Positions 1 through 8,641 of a stretch of DNA of 18,455 nucleotides are shown here, one piece after another. The position numbers and the translations under genes were made by a program. A model generated the notes under the pieces. It did not search any database. It was not told the DNA's origin and worked only from the letters and a program-made list of their open reading frames with translations. Within the stretch, counting starts at the first letter, position 1. Each line of letters opens with the position of its first letter. The DNA is from JBEKTY01 sp049515555 (GTDB lineage: Bacteria; Planctomycetota; Planctomycetia; Pirellulales; Thermoguttaceae): the NCBI GenBank assembly GCA_049515555.1, contig JBEKTY010000177.1, forward strand, positions 1 through 18,455. Direction: 5' to 3'.

Positions 1-88
1 GAGGAAGGCTTTTCGGTGCAATCGAAACAGGGCAAGATGCGCCGTCTGGGAAACAAGAAAACGCCGGAAGCTGGGCAAAACAAGCTCT

Positions 89-706
89 TCATGGGCCATC
101 AATTGTGATTTGCGGCACTAGCATTCCCAGCAAGTAGCGCACCAAGATGAGCACACGGGGCTCTGACCGCCCGAGTCCGAAGCAGTCAAGTAGTGCGCCC
201 ATTCGGAGTGTCTCGTCGTCCGAGGTGAGTTGCAACAAGGGATGCCCGGCAGACCTCGCTTTTTCGAAGGCGCGGAAGCTGGGCTTGAAGGCGCTGTCAA
301 AGGACTGCGGCGTTAGAGCGTTGGCAGCAGGAACAGGAATGCACGGCGGGAGTTCCTTATGGAGCCGGGCCAGGAAGTCGCTAATGTTGCACCACCGGAT
401 CTGCCCGTCGGCGGGGTCGTGGACGAGACCGGCGACGGGAACACTCGATGCTCGCCAGACACGCGCGTGTTTCTCGTCGAGCGGGATGGCATAGCCCTTG
501 GCTCGCCGGTAGGACTCCCCTCCCTTTATCTGGAGCGCCACGCACAGCCCGGTGACGACATTGCCTTCCGCCAGATCGATGTAGGCATCCTTGCCAAAGT
601 CATTTGCCAGATCAACCTCCTGGAAGACGCAGTTGCAGGACTCAAAAAAAGCCCTTGCCGCGTTGACGGCTGCCCTCTCGGCTCTTCTGTTCGGACGGAT
701 TTCCAT
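89..706 (-). CDS. DUF4365 domain protein (predicted PD-(D/E)XK nuclease fold)
   Basis: A 205-residue protein. Residues about 5-115 carry the pattern typical of DUF4365: a conserved E30, then the block NDFGKDAYID (35-44), then the strand VALQIKGGESYR (56-67). The D..D..D and Q-x-K arrangement (D36, D40, D44, Q59, K61) matches the PD-(D/E)XK-like core known for this family, so a DNA-acting role is plausible but unproven. The C-terminal 90 residues are unlike anything I recognise. The ATG at 706 has only a weak ribosome site (AAGCCGG). The gene stands alone and reads away from the next minus-strand gene with a 131-bp gap, so there is no operon context for a restriction or defence role. It has no signal peptide or membrane segment. 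I am fairly sure of the family and unsure of the function. Confidence 0.75.
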   Translation of the reverse strand: MEIRPNRRAERAAVNAARAFFESCNCVFQEVDLANDFGKDAYIDLAEGNVVTGLCVALQIKGGESYRRAKGYAIPLDEKHARVWRASSVPVAGLVHDPADGQIRWCNISDFLARLHKELPPCIPVPAANALTPQSFDSAFKPSFRAFEKARSAGHPLLQLTSDDETLRMGALLDCFGLGRSEPRVLILVRYLLGMLVPQITIDGP

Positions 707-837
707 GGCGACCGGCTTTCATTTCGATGACAAATGGCTCCCCCCGTGTCAGGTGCACCGCTCGTCCCCGTTTCCGCCCGCCCAGCCGAACCCGCTCACT
801 GCCGAAAGCCGTCCGCTGAAAGCTGACCGCTGACCGC

Positions 838-1512
838 TCAGTACCCCGGCCAATCGACGCGCTGCTCCCAGAGCAGTTTTTCGCCCCGCAGGAACCAGAC
901 GAAGAGCGTGCCGGGCTGGCGGAACACGTCGCGCGGCAGGTCGAGCGAAAGGAAATGGTCGTTGACGGCCCAGGAGTCCAACTGGAGGAAGACGGCCCCC
1001 GGCCGCTCGGCGGGCGTGCCGCCCTCGTTGTACGGCAACACGTGGACCGAGGCCCGGCCCAGCGAGTTCCGCCCGCCGACGATCTGGTAGACCATCTTGT
1101 CCTTGGTGAAGGAGTCGGTCGTGCCCAGGTCGGCCGACTTGTCCAGGCAGCGGTAGACCTGATCTACGACCTTGCCCCGGAATTGCTCGCCGACGAAGAA
1201 GACGGGCACGACGATGGCCCCCTTGGCCGCCCGGGTGGCCGGCACCAGTCGAACCTCGACCGAGGCCTTGTCGTAGACGCTCCAGCGATAGTCGATGGCC
1301 AGCGTCTTCCGGCCGCCGCGCTCGGACATTACGGCTACCAGGATCGGCTGGACCTTGATCGCCGGCGGTTTGCGGGTCTTGGGCTGCCGGACGACCGGGG
1401 CCTCGTCGGGCTTGGAATCTGCGGCCGGTGCGGCAGGCTCGGCCGCCCAGCAGGAAGCCCAGGACGTCCAGGCCAGGAAAAACAGCGCCGACAACATCAA
1501 CCGGCTGCTCAT
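838..1512 (-). CDS. Secreted protein of unknown function
   Basis: A 224-residue protein with a clear Sec signal peptide: MSSR, a hydrophobic stretch at residues 5-20, and likely cleavage near residues 23-24 (CWA-A). A Cys at 21 is preceded by W-A-S, a poor lipobox, so signal peptidase I is more likely than lipidation. Residues 25-50 are rich in Ala, Pro and Lys, a flexible linker. The rest (about 50-224) looks like a compact beta-rich domain with repeated short hydrophobic strands and aromatic residues (for example VFLQLDSWAVNDHFLSLDL). I do not recognise the family; it resembles lineage-specific planctomycete exported proteins. The start is well supported: GAGG lies 7 nt before ATG at 1512. 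The gene is divergent from rpmB, with a 456-bp spacer between them. Confidence 0.7.
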   Translation of the reverse strand: MSSRLMLSALFFLAWTSWASCWAAEPAAPAADSKPDEAPVVRQPKTRKPPAIKVQPILVAVMSERGGRKTLAIDYRWSVYDKASVEVRLVPATRAAKGAIVVPVFFVGEQFRGKVVDQVYRCLDKSADLGTTDSFTKDKMVYQIVGGRNSLGRASVHVLPYNEGGTPAERPGAVFLQLDSWAVNDHFLSLDLPRDVFRQPGTLFVWFLRGEKLLWEQRVDWPGY

Positions 1513-1591
1513 GGAATGACCTCGCTATCAGGGACGCGGAGAGGGGCGGGGGCACGTGGCGTAGTGCTTCATTCAAATGGGACTTTATGAT

Positions 1592-1678
1592 TTTGGGGGT
1601 GCCACTGCTGGCTTGTCCAGCAGTGTTACGTACGACGGTGGCTCGACACTGCTGGACGAGCCAGCAGTGGCACCCAAA
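1592..1678. repeat. Nested palindromic repeat, copy 1
   Basis: The left arm is 1592-1625 and the right arm 1646-1678. The arms are inverted copies, differing by two extra G and one base, around a 20-nt loop. Each arm is itself a palindrome (CACTGCTGG, a short loop, CCAGCAGTG), so the element could form either one long hairpin or two small ones. A second, perfect copy lies at 2589-2652. The form resembles REP or short MITE-like elements; no transposase is present in the window. Confidence 0.85.
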
Positions 1679-1889
1679 TTTCCAAGCTCACCCGGAATGC
1701 GTTCCCTCAGTTTTGACGCACTACGGTAGCCAGTCCCCGTGTCTCCGCGTCACACGCGTCTGCTACGTCCATTGTAACCTCGACCGGCGATTGTCGCCTC
1801 ACCCCGTGCATCCCCGGGCTACTGCCCGCTCCCCGCGTCTCCGCGTTCTTGCTCCCCGCTCCCCGCTTCCTGTTCCCCGCTCCGACCCC

Positions 1890-1917
1890 TTGCATCCCCC
1901 GGGGCAAAGCGTATAAA
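1890..1917 (+). promoter_or_regulatory. Predicted sigma-70 promoter of the rpmB-gatC-gatA run
   Basis: TTGCAT (1890-1895) is followed by a 16-nt spacer and TATAAA (1912-1917). It lies 51 nt before the rpmB ATG, in a much more AT-rich patch than its surroundings. The match is by eye. Confidence 0.6.
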
Positions 1918-1968
1918 ATAACGGTTCTTTACTCGGCGGATTACCCCGCGTCGGAAGGGAGCGTTGGG

Positions 1969-2244
1969 ATGGGACAGGCGTGTGAAGTGTGTGGGAAGAA
2001 GCCCGTCATGGGCAATCAAGTCACCCATCGTGGTAAGGCTAAATACCTCGGCGGGGTTGGTACGAAGATCACCGGCATATCCCGCCGGGCCTTCCGCCCG
2101 AACCTCCAGACGGTACACGTCAGCACGTCGAACGGGACGCACAAGACGATGCGGGTTTGTGCCCAGTGCATTCGCAGCGGGGCGATTGTCAAGCGGGTGC
2201 GGGCGGTGCCGTTCCGCGTGCCCAAGACGCCCGCCAAAGAATGA
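1969..2244 (+). CDS. rpmB: 50S ribosomal protein L28
   Basis: A 91-residue L28, a protein of the large ribosomal subunit. The N-terminus MGQACEVCGKKPVMGNQVTH is the classic L28 opening, followed by a basic Arg/Lys-rich body (RRAFRPNLQTV) and a conserved end region. Cys pairs at C5/C8 and C64/C67 form the zinc ribbon of the Cys-containing type of L28. Longer in-frame starts upstream translate the C-rich spacer and are rejected. The ATG at 1969 has AAGGGAG 7 nt upstream and the right family N-terminus. The gene has its own promoter (1890-1917), and its stop overlaps the gatC start (ATGA), so the two are translationally coupled. Pairing L28 with the gat genes ties two translation functions together. 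Confidence 0.95.
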   Translation: MGQACEVCGKKPVMGNQVTHRGKAKYLGGVGTKITGISRRAFRPNLQTVHVSTSNGTHKTMRVCAQCIRSGAIVKRVRAVPFRVPKTPAKE

Positions 2245-2534
2245 CCATCTCTCGTGCCGAAGTCGAAAAGATCGCCCTTCTGGGCCGGCTCCTGCTGGGC
2301 GAGGAAGAACTCGCCCGGATGACCGTGCAACTGGGCGACATCCTGGGATACATGGACCTGCTGGGCGCGGTGGACACGGAGCAGGTAGAGCCGATGGCCC
2401 ACGCCCTGGACGTGGCCAATGTGCTGCGGGAGGATTGCGTGCGGCCCAGTCTGGATCGGGAATCGGCGTTGGCCAATGCGCCCCATCGCGACGCCGAGTG
2501 CTACCTGGTGCCCGCCGTGCTGGGTGAAGTCTGA
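2241..2534 (+). CDS. gatC: Aspartyl/glutamyl-tRNA amidotransferase subunit C
   Basis: A 97-residue GatC, the small subunit that wraps around and stabilises GatA in the GatCAB complex. Family hallmarks are visible: an N-terminal helix (VEKIALLGRLLLGEEEL), the central ILGYMDLLGAVDTEQVEPM segment, and the C-terminal LREDCVRPSLDRE motif. The length is normal. The ATG at 2241 overlaps the rpmB stop by 4 bp, which strongly supports this start over longer in-frame ones that would run back into rpmB. The stop is followed by 169 bp containing two palindromic repeats before gatA, an unusual interruption between gatC and gatA. Confidence 0.93.
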   Translation: MTISRAEVEKIALLGRLLLGEEELARMTVQLGDILGYMDLLGAVDTEQVEPMAHALDVANVLREDCVRPSLDRESALANAPHRDAECYLVPAVLGEV

Positions 2535-2588
2535 CCGGAGTCACAGCGGCATGACCAGGGTAGTGATCCAGAAATGGTGACATGATTG

Positions 2589-2652
<64 letters not shown>

Positions 2653-2661
2653 AGTGTAAGA

Positions 2662-2687
2662 ACTGGCGCTTGCGCCAGTGCCACCCA
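2662..2687. repeat. Second short palindrome between gatC and gatA
   Basis: ACTGGCGC (2662-2669) pairs with GCGCCAGT (2672-2679) across a 2-nt gap, and is followed by GCCACCCA, the same end sequence as the larger palindrome next to it. It looks like a second repeat type docked onto the first. Confidence 0.65.
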
Positions 2688-2703
2688 AGTGCTGAGATCC
2701 CGC

Positions 2704-4245
2704 ATGACGCTGACCGATCAGTCCGCTACGGAACTGCTGGCCGAGCTTCGCTCGGGCGGCGTCAGCTCGGTCGAGCTGACCCGGGCCTTTCTGGAGCGGA
2801 TCGCGGCCCACGACGGCCTGGTGCGGGCGTTTATTCGCGTGGAGCCGGAGGCCGCGCTTCGGCGGGCCGCGGAGATCGACCGCCGCCGGGCGGCGGGCCA
2901 ACCGCTGGGACTGCTAGCCGGCTTGCCCGTGGCCCTGAAGGACGTGTTGTGTACGCGGGGCGAGCCGACGACGTGTGCCTCGCGGATGCTGGCCGATTTC
3001 CGCCCGCCCTACGACGCCACGGTCGTAACCCGGCTCAAGGCGGCCGACGCCGTAGTGATCGGCAAGACGAACATGGACGAGTTCGCCATGGGCGGTTCCT
3101 GCGAGAACTCGGCCTTCTTTCCCACCTGCAATCCTTGGGACGCGGCGCGGATTCCGGGCGGTTCCAGCGGCGGGTCGGCCGCCTGCGTGGCGGCCGGCAT
3201 GGCGCCGCTGGCGGTGGGTACTGACACGGGCGGCTCGATTCGCTGCCCCGCCGGGCTGTGCGGCATCTCGGGCCTGAAGCCCACCTACGGCCGCGTCAGC
3301 CGCTACGGCCTGGTGGCCTTCGCCAGCAGTCTGGACCAGGTGGGGCCGATGGGTCGCACGGCCGACGACCTGGCAGTGCTGCTGGAAGTCATGGCCGGGC
3401 ACGACCCGGCCGACTCGACCTCGATCGAGCGGCCGGTGCCCCGCTATACCGAGTCGATCGGCCGGCCGCTGGCGGGCCTGCGGCTGGGACTGGTCCGCGA
3501 GCACTTCGGCGAAGGATTGGACGGGGAGGTCGAAGCGGCGGTCCGCGAGGCGGTGCGGGTGTACGAGTCGTTGGGGGCCCGGGTCCGCTGGCTCTCGATG
3601 CCGCACGGCAAGTACGCGGTGGCCGTGTATTACGTGATCGCGCCCTGCGAGGCCTCCAGCAACCTGGCCCGCTACGACGGCGTGCACTTCGGCTATCGGA
3701 CCGACCTGCGGCGGATGACCGCCGAGCTGGAGGCCCGGCGGAAGGCGCTGGAGCTCTCCGGCCAGAAGTCGGCGGCCGAGGAGCTGGACAACCCGCTGGT
3801 GCGCATGTACCGCTGCAGCCGGGCCGAAGGCTTCGGCGCCGAGGTCAAGCGCCGCATCATGCTGGGCACCTATGCCCTGAGCGCCGGCTACTACGAGGCA
3901 TACTACAAGAAAGCCCTCAAGGTGCGGCGGCTGATCCGGCAGGATCTGGACCAGGCCTTCCAGGAGGCGGACCTGATCGCCGGGCCGGTTACGCCCACGC
4001 CGGCCTTCAAGATCGGCGAGCGGATCGACGACCCGCTGGCCATGTATCTCTTCGATCTGTATACGGTGAGCGCGAACCTGGCGGGCATCCCGGCGGCGTC
4101 GATCCCCTGCGGCTTCAGCTCGCGGGGGCTGCCGATCGGGCTGCACCTGCAGGCCCCGCCCTTCGAGGAAGAACGCCTACTGCGAGGCGCACGCATGTTC
4201 CAGCAGGCCACCGATTGGCACACCCGCCGGCCGGGGCTGGGTTGA
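2704..4245 (+). CDS. gatA: Aspartyl/glutamyl-tRNA amidotransferase subunit A
   Basis: A 513-residue amidase-signature enzyme. GatA releases ammonia from glutamine (or asparagine) and passes it to GatB for amidation of Glu-tRNA(Gln) and Asp-tRNA(Asn). The Ser-cisSer-Lys triad is visible: K79 in LPVALKDVLC, S154 in the glycine-serine loop PGGSSGGSAA (151-160), and S178 in GTDTGGSIRCPA. The C-terminal part contains AGPVTPTPAFKIGE and NLAGIPAASIPCG, typical of the family, and the length is normal. The frame is open further upstream through the palindromes, but the family N-terminus (TDQSATELLAELRSGGVSSVELT) begins at the ATG at 2704, so that start is chosen. No good ribosome site precedes it; GatA may depend on read-through from gatC. 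Confidence 0.96.
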   Translation: MTLTDQSATELLAELRSGGVSSVELTRAFLERIAAHDGLVRAFIRVEPEAALRRAAEIDRRRAAGQPLGLLAGLPVALKDVLCTRGEPTTCASRMLADFRPPYDATVVTRLKAADAVVIGKTNMDEFAMGGSCENSAFFPTCNPWDAARIPGGSSGGSAACVAAGMAPLAVGTDTGGSIRCPAGLCGISGLKPTYGRVSRYGLVAFASSLDQVGPMGRTADDLAVLLEVMAGHDPADSTSIERPVPRYTESIGRPLAGLRLGLVREHFGEGLDGEVEAAVREAVRVYESLGARVRWLSMPHGKYAVAVYYVIAPCEASSNLARYDGVHFGYRTDLRRMTAELEARRKALELSGQKSAAEELDNPLVRMYRCSRAEGFGAEVKRRIMLGTYALSAGYYEAYYKKALKVRRLIRQDLDQAFQEADLIAGPVTPTPAFKIGERIDDPLAMYLFDLYTVSANLAGIPAASIPCGFSSRGLPIGLHLQAPPFEEERLLRGARMFQQATDWHTRRPGLG

Positions 4246-4332
4246 GCGGGGTTCTCGCTGCACTGGACGGCGGCGATCGGGAAAGTAGAATTAAGAGGTA
4301 AGACGGTTCCTTCGTCAATCGGGATCACCAGT

Positions 4333-4569
4333 ATGGATATTTCCGCGTTCATCGTTCGCGATCCTCGGGTCTCCGGTGGTGCACCGGTGTTCCGAAGCAC
4401 GCGGATCCCGTTGCGGACAGTTTTGGCGAGCCTGGCCGACGGCGATAGCGAAGCGGACATCCTGAAGAGCTTCCCCACGCTTACCCGCGACCACCTTAAG
4501 GCGGCCATCGCATTTGCCGCGGCCGCCGCCGTCGACGATATGCCGTATGCCGAGAATGCACGCAAATGA
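4333..4569 (+). CDS. DUF433 family protein (antitoxin-like)
   Basis: A 78-residue protein with the DUF433 pattern: an opening strand that leads into DPRVSGGAPVFRSTRIPLRTVLASLADG (9-36), then a helical DILKSFPTLTRDHLKAAIAFAAA (43-65). DUF433 proteins have a small winged-helix-like fold and are usually the antitoxin-like partner of a PIN-like DUF5615 protein. No DUF5615 gene is here; the next gene instead encodes a nucleotidyltransferase-like protein, overlapping by 4 bp (ATGA). It sits 87 bp after gatA on the same strand. The ribosome site is weak. The family is clear, but the biological role with this unusual partner is not known to me. Confidence 0.8.
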   Translation: MDISAFIVRDPRVSGGAPVFRSTRIPLRTVLASLADGDSEADILKSFPTLTRDHLKAAIAFAAAAAVDDMPYAENARK

Positions 4570-4967
4570 TTCCCGATTTTGACGAGCTTGGCAATTTGCC
4601 GCCGGGTGTGCACCGGGCAACGCTTGAGGAAGTTGCGGTTCGCTTCGGTCGGCAATCGGAAGTTCGGCGCGTGCAAATCGAGTCCCTTGCATGGCTGGTC
4701 GCGTTGGCGCGGAAATCAGGTGCCGCACGTCTGATCGTGAATGGCAGCTTTGTGACTGAGAAACTGGAACCAAATGACGTTGATTGCCTTGTGTTGACCT
4801 CCGCCGAGTTCCCTCGGGATCGCAGTGCCGCCGCAGAAATGCTCACCGGGTTGCCATTCATGGGAATTCAGGTCGTTGCGGAGGAAGCATTCAAGATCTT
4901 CGTTGACGAGGTGTTTTCGTCTGATCGGGACGAGAACCCAAAGGGAATGGTCGAGGTGATCCTATGA
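4566..4967 (+). CDS. Nucleotidyltransferase-like protein (DUF6932-like)
   Basis: A 133-residue protein. It opens with MIPDFDELGNLPPGVH, the usual start of the DUF6932-type family, and contains the polymerase-beta nucleotidyltransferase signature: G60-S61 followed ten residues later by D71-V-D73 (NGSFVTEKLEPNDVDCLVL). That G-S-x(9)-D-x-D layout is the one seen in MNT-type antitoxins and other minimal nucleotidyltransferases. A third acidic residue might be D114. The start overlaps the DUF433 stop by 4 bp, and its own stop overlaps the next gene by 4 bp, so the three genes form one translational unit. An enzymatic role (transfer of a nucleotide to a protein or RNA) is inferred from the motif only. 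Confidence 0.75.
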   Translation: MIPDFDELGNLPPGVHRATLEEVAVRFGRQSEVRRVQIESLAWLVALARKSGAARLIVNGSFVTEKLEPNDVDCLVLTSAEFPRDRSAAAEMLTGLPFMGIQVVAEEAFKIFVDEVFSSDRDENPKGMVEVIL

Positions 4968-5173
4968 AACTAGAAACGGAACGCCATGTGCAGGCCACCC
5001 GAAGAAAACTGGCCTTGCTCGAAAAACACTTCGAGGAACTGCAGAGCAAACCGATGCCAAATGAATACGTTCGCGAGGTTACGCTTAGGTCGTTGAAGCA
5101 GTTCATCAACCAGTTGAAGGAGGAGATCGCGTTGTATGATTGTCACGCGATCGCCGGGGCGAAAAATGGTTGA
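4964..5173 (+). CDS. Short helical protein, third gene of the cassette
   Basis: A 69-residue, mostly helical, charged protein. Two stretches look like amphipathic or coiled-coil helices (about residues 5-30, VQATRRKLALLEKHFEEL, and 37-58, REVTLRSLKQFINQLKEEIA). It has no signal peptide. I see no R-x(4-6)-H motif, so it is not an ordinary HEPN toxin despite sitting next to an MNT-like gene. The ATG at 4964 overlaps the upstream stop (ATGA), which argues that it is real and co-made with the nucleotidyltransferase-like protein, perhaps as its partner. I do not recognise a named family. Confidence 0.65.
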   Translation: MKLETERHVQATRRKLALLEKHFEELQSKPMPNEYVREVTLRSLKQFINQLKEEIALYDCHAIAGAKNG

Positions 5174-5233
5174 TCGAACTCGCGGCGTGAAAACGATGGG
5201 GCGTGTGGTTGTTGATGCCGGGATTGCAGATTC

Positions 5234-6753
<1,520 letters not shown>

Positions 6754-6757
<4 letters not shown>

Positions 6758-7236
6758 AGGTCTCGTTCCGCGTTGTCATCGAGAAGGAGCAGGAGGACGG
6801 CGGGTACTACGCCTATAGTCCGGCCCTCCCCGGCTGTTTCAGCAACGGCAAGACTCTTGAGGAGACGGTCCATAACATGCGGGAGGCGACTCGGCAGCAT
6901 GTTGCGTCGCTATTGAGCCACGGACAGCCCGTTCCGTCGAGCGAGTTAACGAGCGATACTGAAAAGCCGACCGAGGAGGGGCATGAGCTTCGCGAGTTCC
7001 GTCATACTCCGCTAGGGGGTAAACTCCTGCGGTTTCTCGACGCCCGTGGCTTCGTCGAGGACCGTAAGACGGACAGCGATCCGACTTTGACGCATCTAAG
7101 GCGGCAGGTTTCGATTACAATTCCTGTTCATGGGGAACACGGCGTCGGACAAAGTATGACCCTAAGAATCCTTCGAGACGCTGGCCTCTCGGTGGACGAG
7201 TTCTTGCGATGGTGCCGGGATCGGGGTGAGCTATGA
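6754..7236 (+). CDS. HicB-HicA fusion protein (antitoxin-toxin in one chain, toxin half degenerate)
   Basis: A 160-residue protein with two recognisable halves. Residues 3-60 are HicB-like: FRVVIEKEQEDGGYYAYSPA, LPGCFSNGKTLEETVHNMREA. Residues 86-151 are HicA-like: GGKLLRFLDARGFVED, then ITIPVHGEHGVGQSMTLRIL, then RDAGLSVDEFL, the usual HicA order. Residues 62-82 are a charged linker. HicA toxins normally carry a G-S-H motif whose His cleaves mRNA; the matching place here reads D107-S108-D109, so the His appears to be lost. HicA and HicB are normally separate genes. The GTG start overlaps the gatB stop (GTGA) and the stop overlaps the next start (ATGA). The most likely product is an inactive fused regulator or RNA-binding protein. 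Confidence 0.75.
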
Positions 7237-7481
7237 GGGTCCGCCTTCATCCCCACGCGAAGGCCCGCTTGACGGAGCGCGGCGTCACCGAGCGGGAAAT
7301 CGTCGCCACGGTTGAGCAAGGCGAGCGGTTTCCCGCGAAGTTCAGCCGGACCGGTTTTCGGCGGAATTTCTCCTTTGATGGAACTTGGCATGGGCGCAAG
7401 TTCGGCACCAAGCAGGTGGAGGCATACGCCGTCGACGAGCAGGGTTGGTTGGTCATAACGGTCATCGTAAAATTCTTCTGA
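7233..7481 (+). CDS. DUF4258 family protein (toxin-like)
   Basis: An 82-residue protein typical of DUF4258: HPHAKARLTERGVTEREIVATVEQG (6-30), then RRNFSFDGTWHGRKFGTKQVEAYAVDEQG, ending in the beta strand WLVITVIVKFF. The HA-x(2)-R-x(2)-ERG opening is the family hallmark and resembles the RelE/BrnT-like toxin fold. The ATG overlaps the stop of the HicB-HicA fusion by 4 bp. The next gene, 12 bp on, encodes DUF2283, the usual partner of DUF4258 in candidate toxin-antitoxin pairs. Toxicity has not been shown for this group in general, so the label is from family and context. Confidence 0.82.
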   Translation: MRVRLHPHAKARLTERGVTEREIVATVEQGERFPAKFSRTGFRRNFSFDGTWHGRKFGTKQVEAYAVDEQGWLVITVIVKFF

Positions 7482-7493
7482 AAGGGCTCGGCG

Positions 7494-7733
7494 ATGCAAC
7501 TTGCTTACGATCCGCGCTACAATATCGCGTACTTGAGATTTCACGAAAAGACGGGTGAAGTGGATACGATCCGCCTGAGTGACGAGGTCAATGTGGACAT
7601 AGCGCCGGACGGCACCCTGTACGGGATCGAGTTCCTCAACGCCAGCGAACAGTTGCAACGAGACGACCGGGGCAATCTCGTGCTGCTCAATGAAGCCAGC
7701 GGCGACCGTTGCGAGATCCCCTTAACACGATAA
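7494..7733 (+). CDS. DUF2283 family protein (antitoxin-like)
   Basis: A 79-residue protein with the DUF2283 layout: MQLAYDPRYNIAYLRFHEKTGEVDTIRLSDEVNVDIAPDG, then LYGIEFLNASEQL (53-65). In this family the D-x-x-x-N-I-A-Y-L and V-N-V-D-I-A-P-D-G strands are diagnostic. It follows DUF4258 by 12 nt, with AAAGGG upstream of the ATG at 7494. DUF4258 and DUF2283 neighbours recur across bacteria and are predicted toxin-antitoxin pairs. The last residues end just before the start region of the SAM enzyme gene. Confidence 0.82.
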   Translation: MQLAYDPRYNIAYLRFHEKTGEVDTIRLSDEVNVDIAPDGTLYGIEFLNASEQLQRDDRGNLVLLNEASGDRCEIPLTR

Positions 7734-7762
7734 CCGGCCCCGATCGAAACGATTTAACCGTC

Positions 7763-8548
7763 GTGGCTATAATCACTCTTACCACCGACTTCGGCCTGGG
7801 CAGCCCGTACGTGGCGGCCATGAAGGGCGTGATCCTGTCGATCAACCCGGCGGCCACGCTGGTAGACATTACGCACGCCATCCCGGCGCAGGACGTGGGC
7901 CGCGGCGCGCTGGTGCTGGCAGACACCACGCCCTGGTTCCCCGAGGACACGGTCCACCTGGCCGTGGTGGATCCCGGCGTGGGCAGCGCGCGTGCGATCC
8001 TGTACGCCCGCATCGGCCTTCAGCAGTACATTGCCCCGGACAACGGCCTGCTGGGCCGCCTGATGGCACGGACCGCGCCCAGCGCGGTCGTTCGGCTGGC
8101 CGAGCCGGAGTACTGGCTGCCCACGGTTTCCCGGACGTTTCAGGGCCGCGACATCATGGCCCCGGTGGCGGCGCGGCTCAGCCTGGGCCTGGACCCGCGG
8201 CGGCTTGGTCCGCCGGCCGGGCTCACGGCCCGTTTGGATTGGCCCGAGCCGCGAGTGGCCGACCAGAAGGTCCGCGGCGAGGTGCTCCAGATCGACTCGT
8301 TCGGCAACCTGATTACCAACATTTCGGCCGACCTGCTGGCCGGCCGGCCCACCGATACCCGAGCGTGCGTGGTGTGCGGCATCTACGAGACGTTCGGCAT
8401 CTTCCGCACCTACGCCGAGCAAGGGCAGGGCACACTGGTGGCCCTGGTCGGATCGACGAACCACCTGGAGCTGGCGATCGTGGGCGAAAATGCGGCCGCC
8501 CGGCTGGGCGTCTCGGTCGGCACGCCCGTGGTCGTGGCCTGGGAGTGA
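7763..8548 (+). CDS. SAM hydroxide adenosyltransferase family protein (DUF62)
   Basis: A 261-residue member of the family that uses water (hydroxide) to split S-adenosylmethionine into adenosine and methionine; fluorinase and chlorinase are special members. Signatures seen are TLTTDFGLGSPYVAAMKGV, HLAVVDPGVGSARA, YIAPDNGLLG, TFQGRDIMAPVAARL and the C-terminal QIDSFGNLITNI. In the hydrolases of this family I know an Asp-Arg-His triad; Asp70 and Arg77 are present in DPGVGSAR, but the position before GRD, normally His, is Gln127. GTG at 7763 is chosen because its product begins right before the first conserved strand; a TTG at 7709 would overlap the previous gene. The cellular role is unknown; it is not part of a halogenated metabolite cluster here. 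Confidence 0.88.
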   Translation: MAIITLTTDFGLGSPYVAAMKGVILSINPAATLVDITHAIPAQDVGRGALVLADTTPWFPEDTVHLAVVDPGVGSARAILYARIGLQQYIAPDNGLLGRLMARTAPSAVVRLAEPEYWLPTVSRTFQGRDIMAPVAARLSLGLDPRRLGPPAGLTARLDWPEPRVADQKVRGEVLQIDSFGNLITNISADLLAGRPTDTRACVVCGIYETFGIFRTYAEQGQGTLVALVGSTNHLELAIVGENAAARLGVSVGTPVVVAWE

Positions 8549-8558
8549 GGTTGCGCTG

Positions 8559-8595
8559 GTCCCCTCTCCCTTTGGGAGAGGGGCAGGGGTGAGGG
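8559..8595 (+). repeat. Dispersed GC palindrome, intergenic copy 2
   Basis: A 37-nt relative of the gatB insert, in the same orientation: CCCCTCTCCCTTTGGGAGAGGGG, then CAGGGGTGAGGG. It starts 11 bp after the stop of the SAM enzyme gene and faces the inverted copy at 8642-8677. Confidence 0.8.
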
Positions 8596-8641
8596 CCCAG
8601 GAACTCGAGTAATGGACGCAGTGAGGCTTTATCCTCCCACG

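Larger units (their letters stand above)
1513..1968. other. Intergenic spacer between secreted protein gene and rpmB
   Basis: This 456-bp divergent spacer has no convincing gene. It holds a nested palindrome (1592-1678), a C-rich low-complexity stretch at about 1795-1885 where units like CTCCCCGC recur, and the promoter and ribosome site of rpmB (1890-1961). Short open frames here have low-complexity translations and no family resemblance. Confidence 0.7.

Noticed and set aside
1..108. An open frame from the left edge to a TGA at 106-108
   Set aside because: Thirty-five residues with no recognisable motif, overlapping the end of the DUF4365 gene. It could be the tail of a gene outside the window but cannot be supported.
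2914..4146. A 410-residue minus-strand frame inside gatA
   Set aside because: It is an antisense shadow of gatA, whose plus-strand triad is intact.
4263..4291. A promoter for the DUF433 cassette (CTGGAC, then TAGAAT)
   Set aside because: The -35 match is poor and the -10 only fair; read-through from gatA is equally likely.
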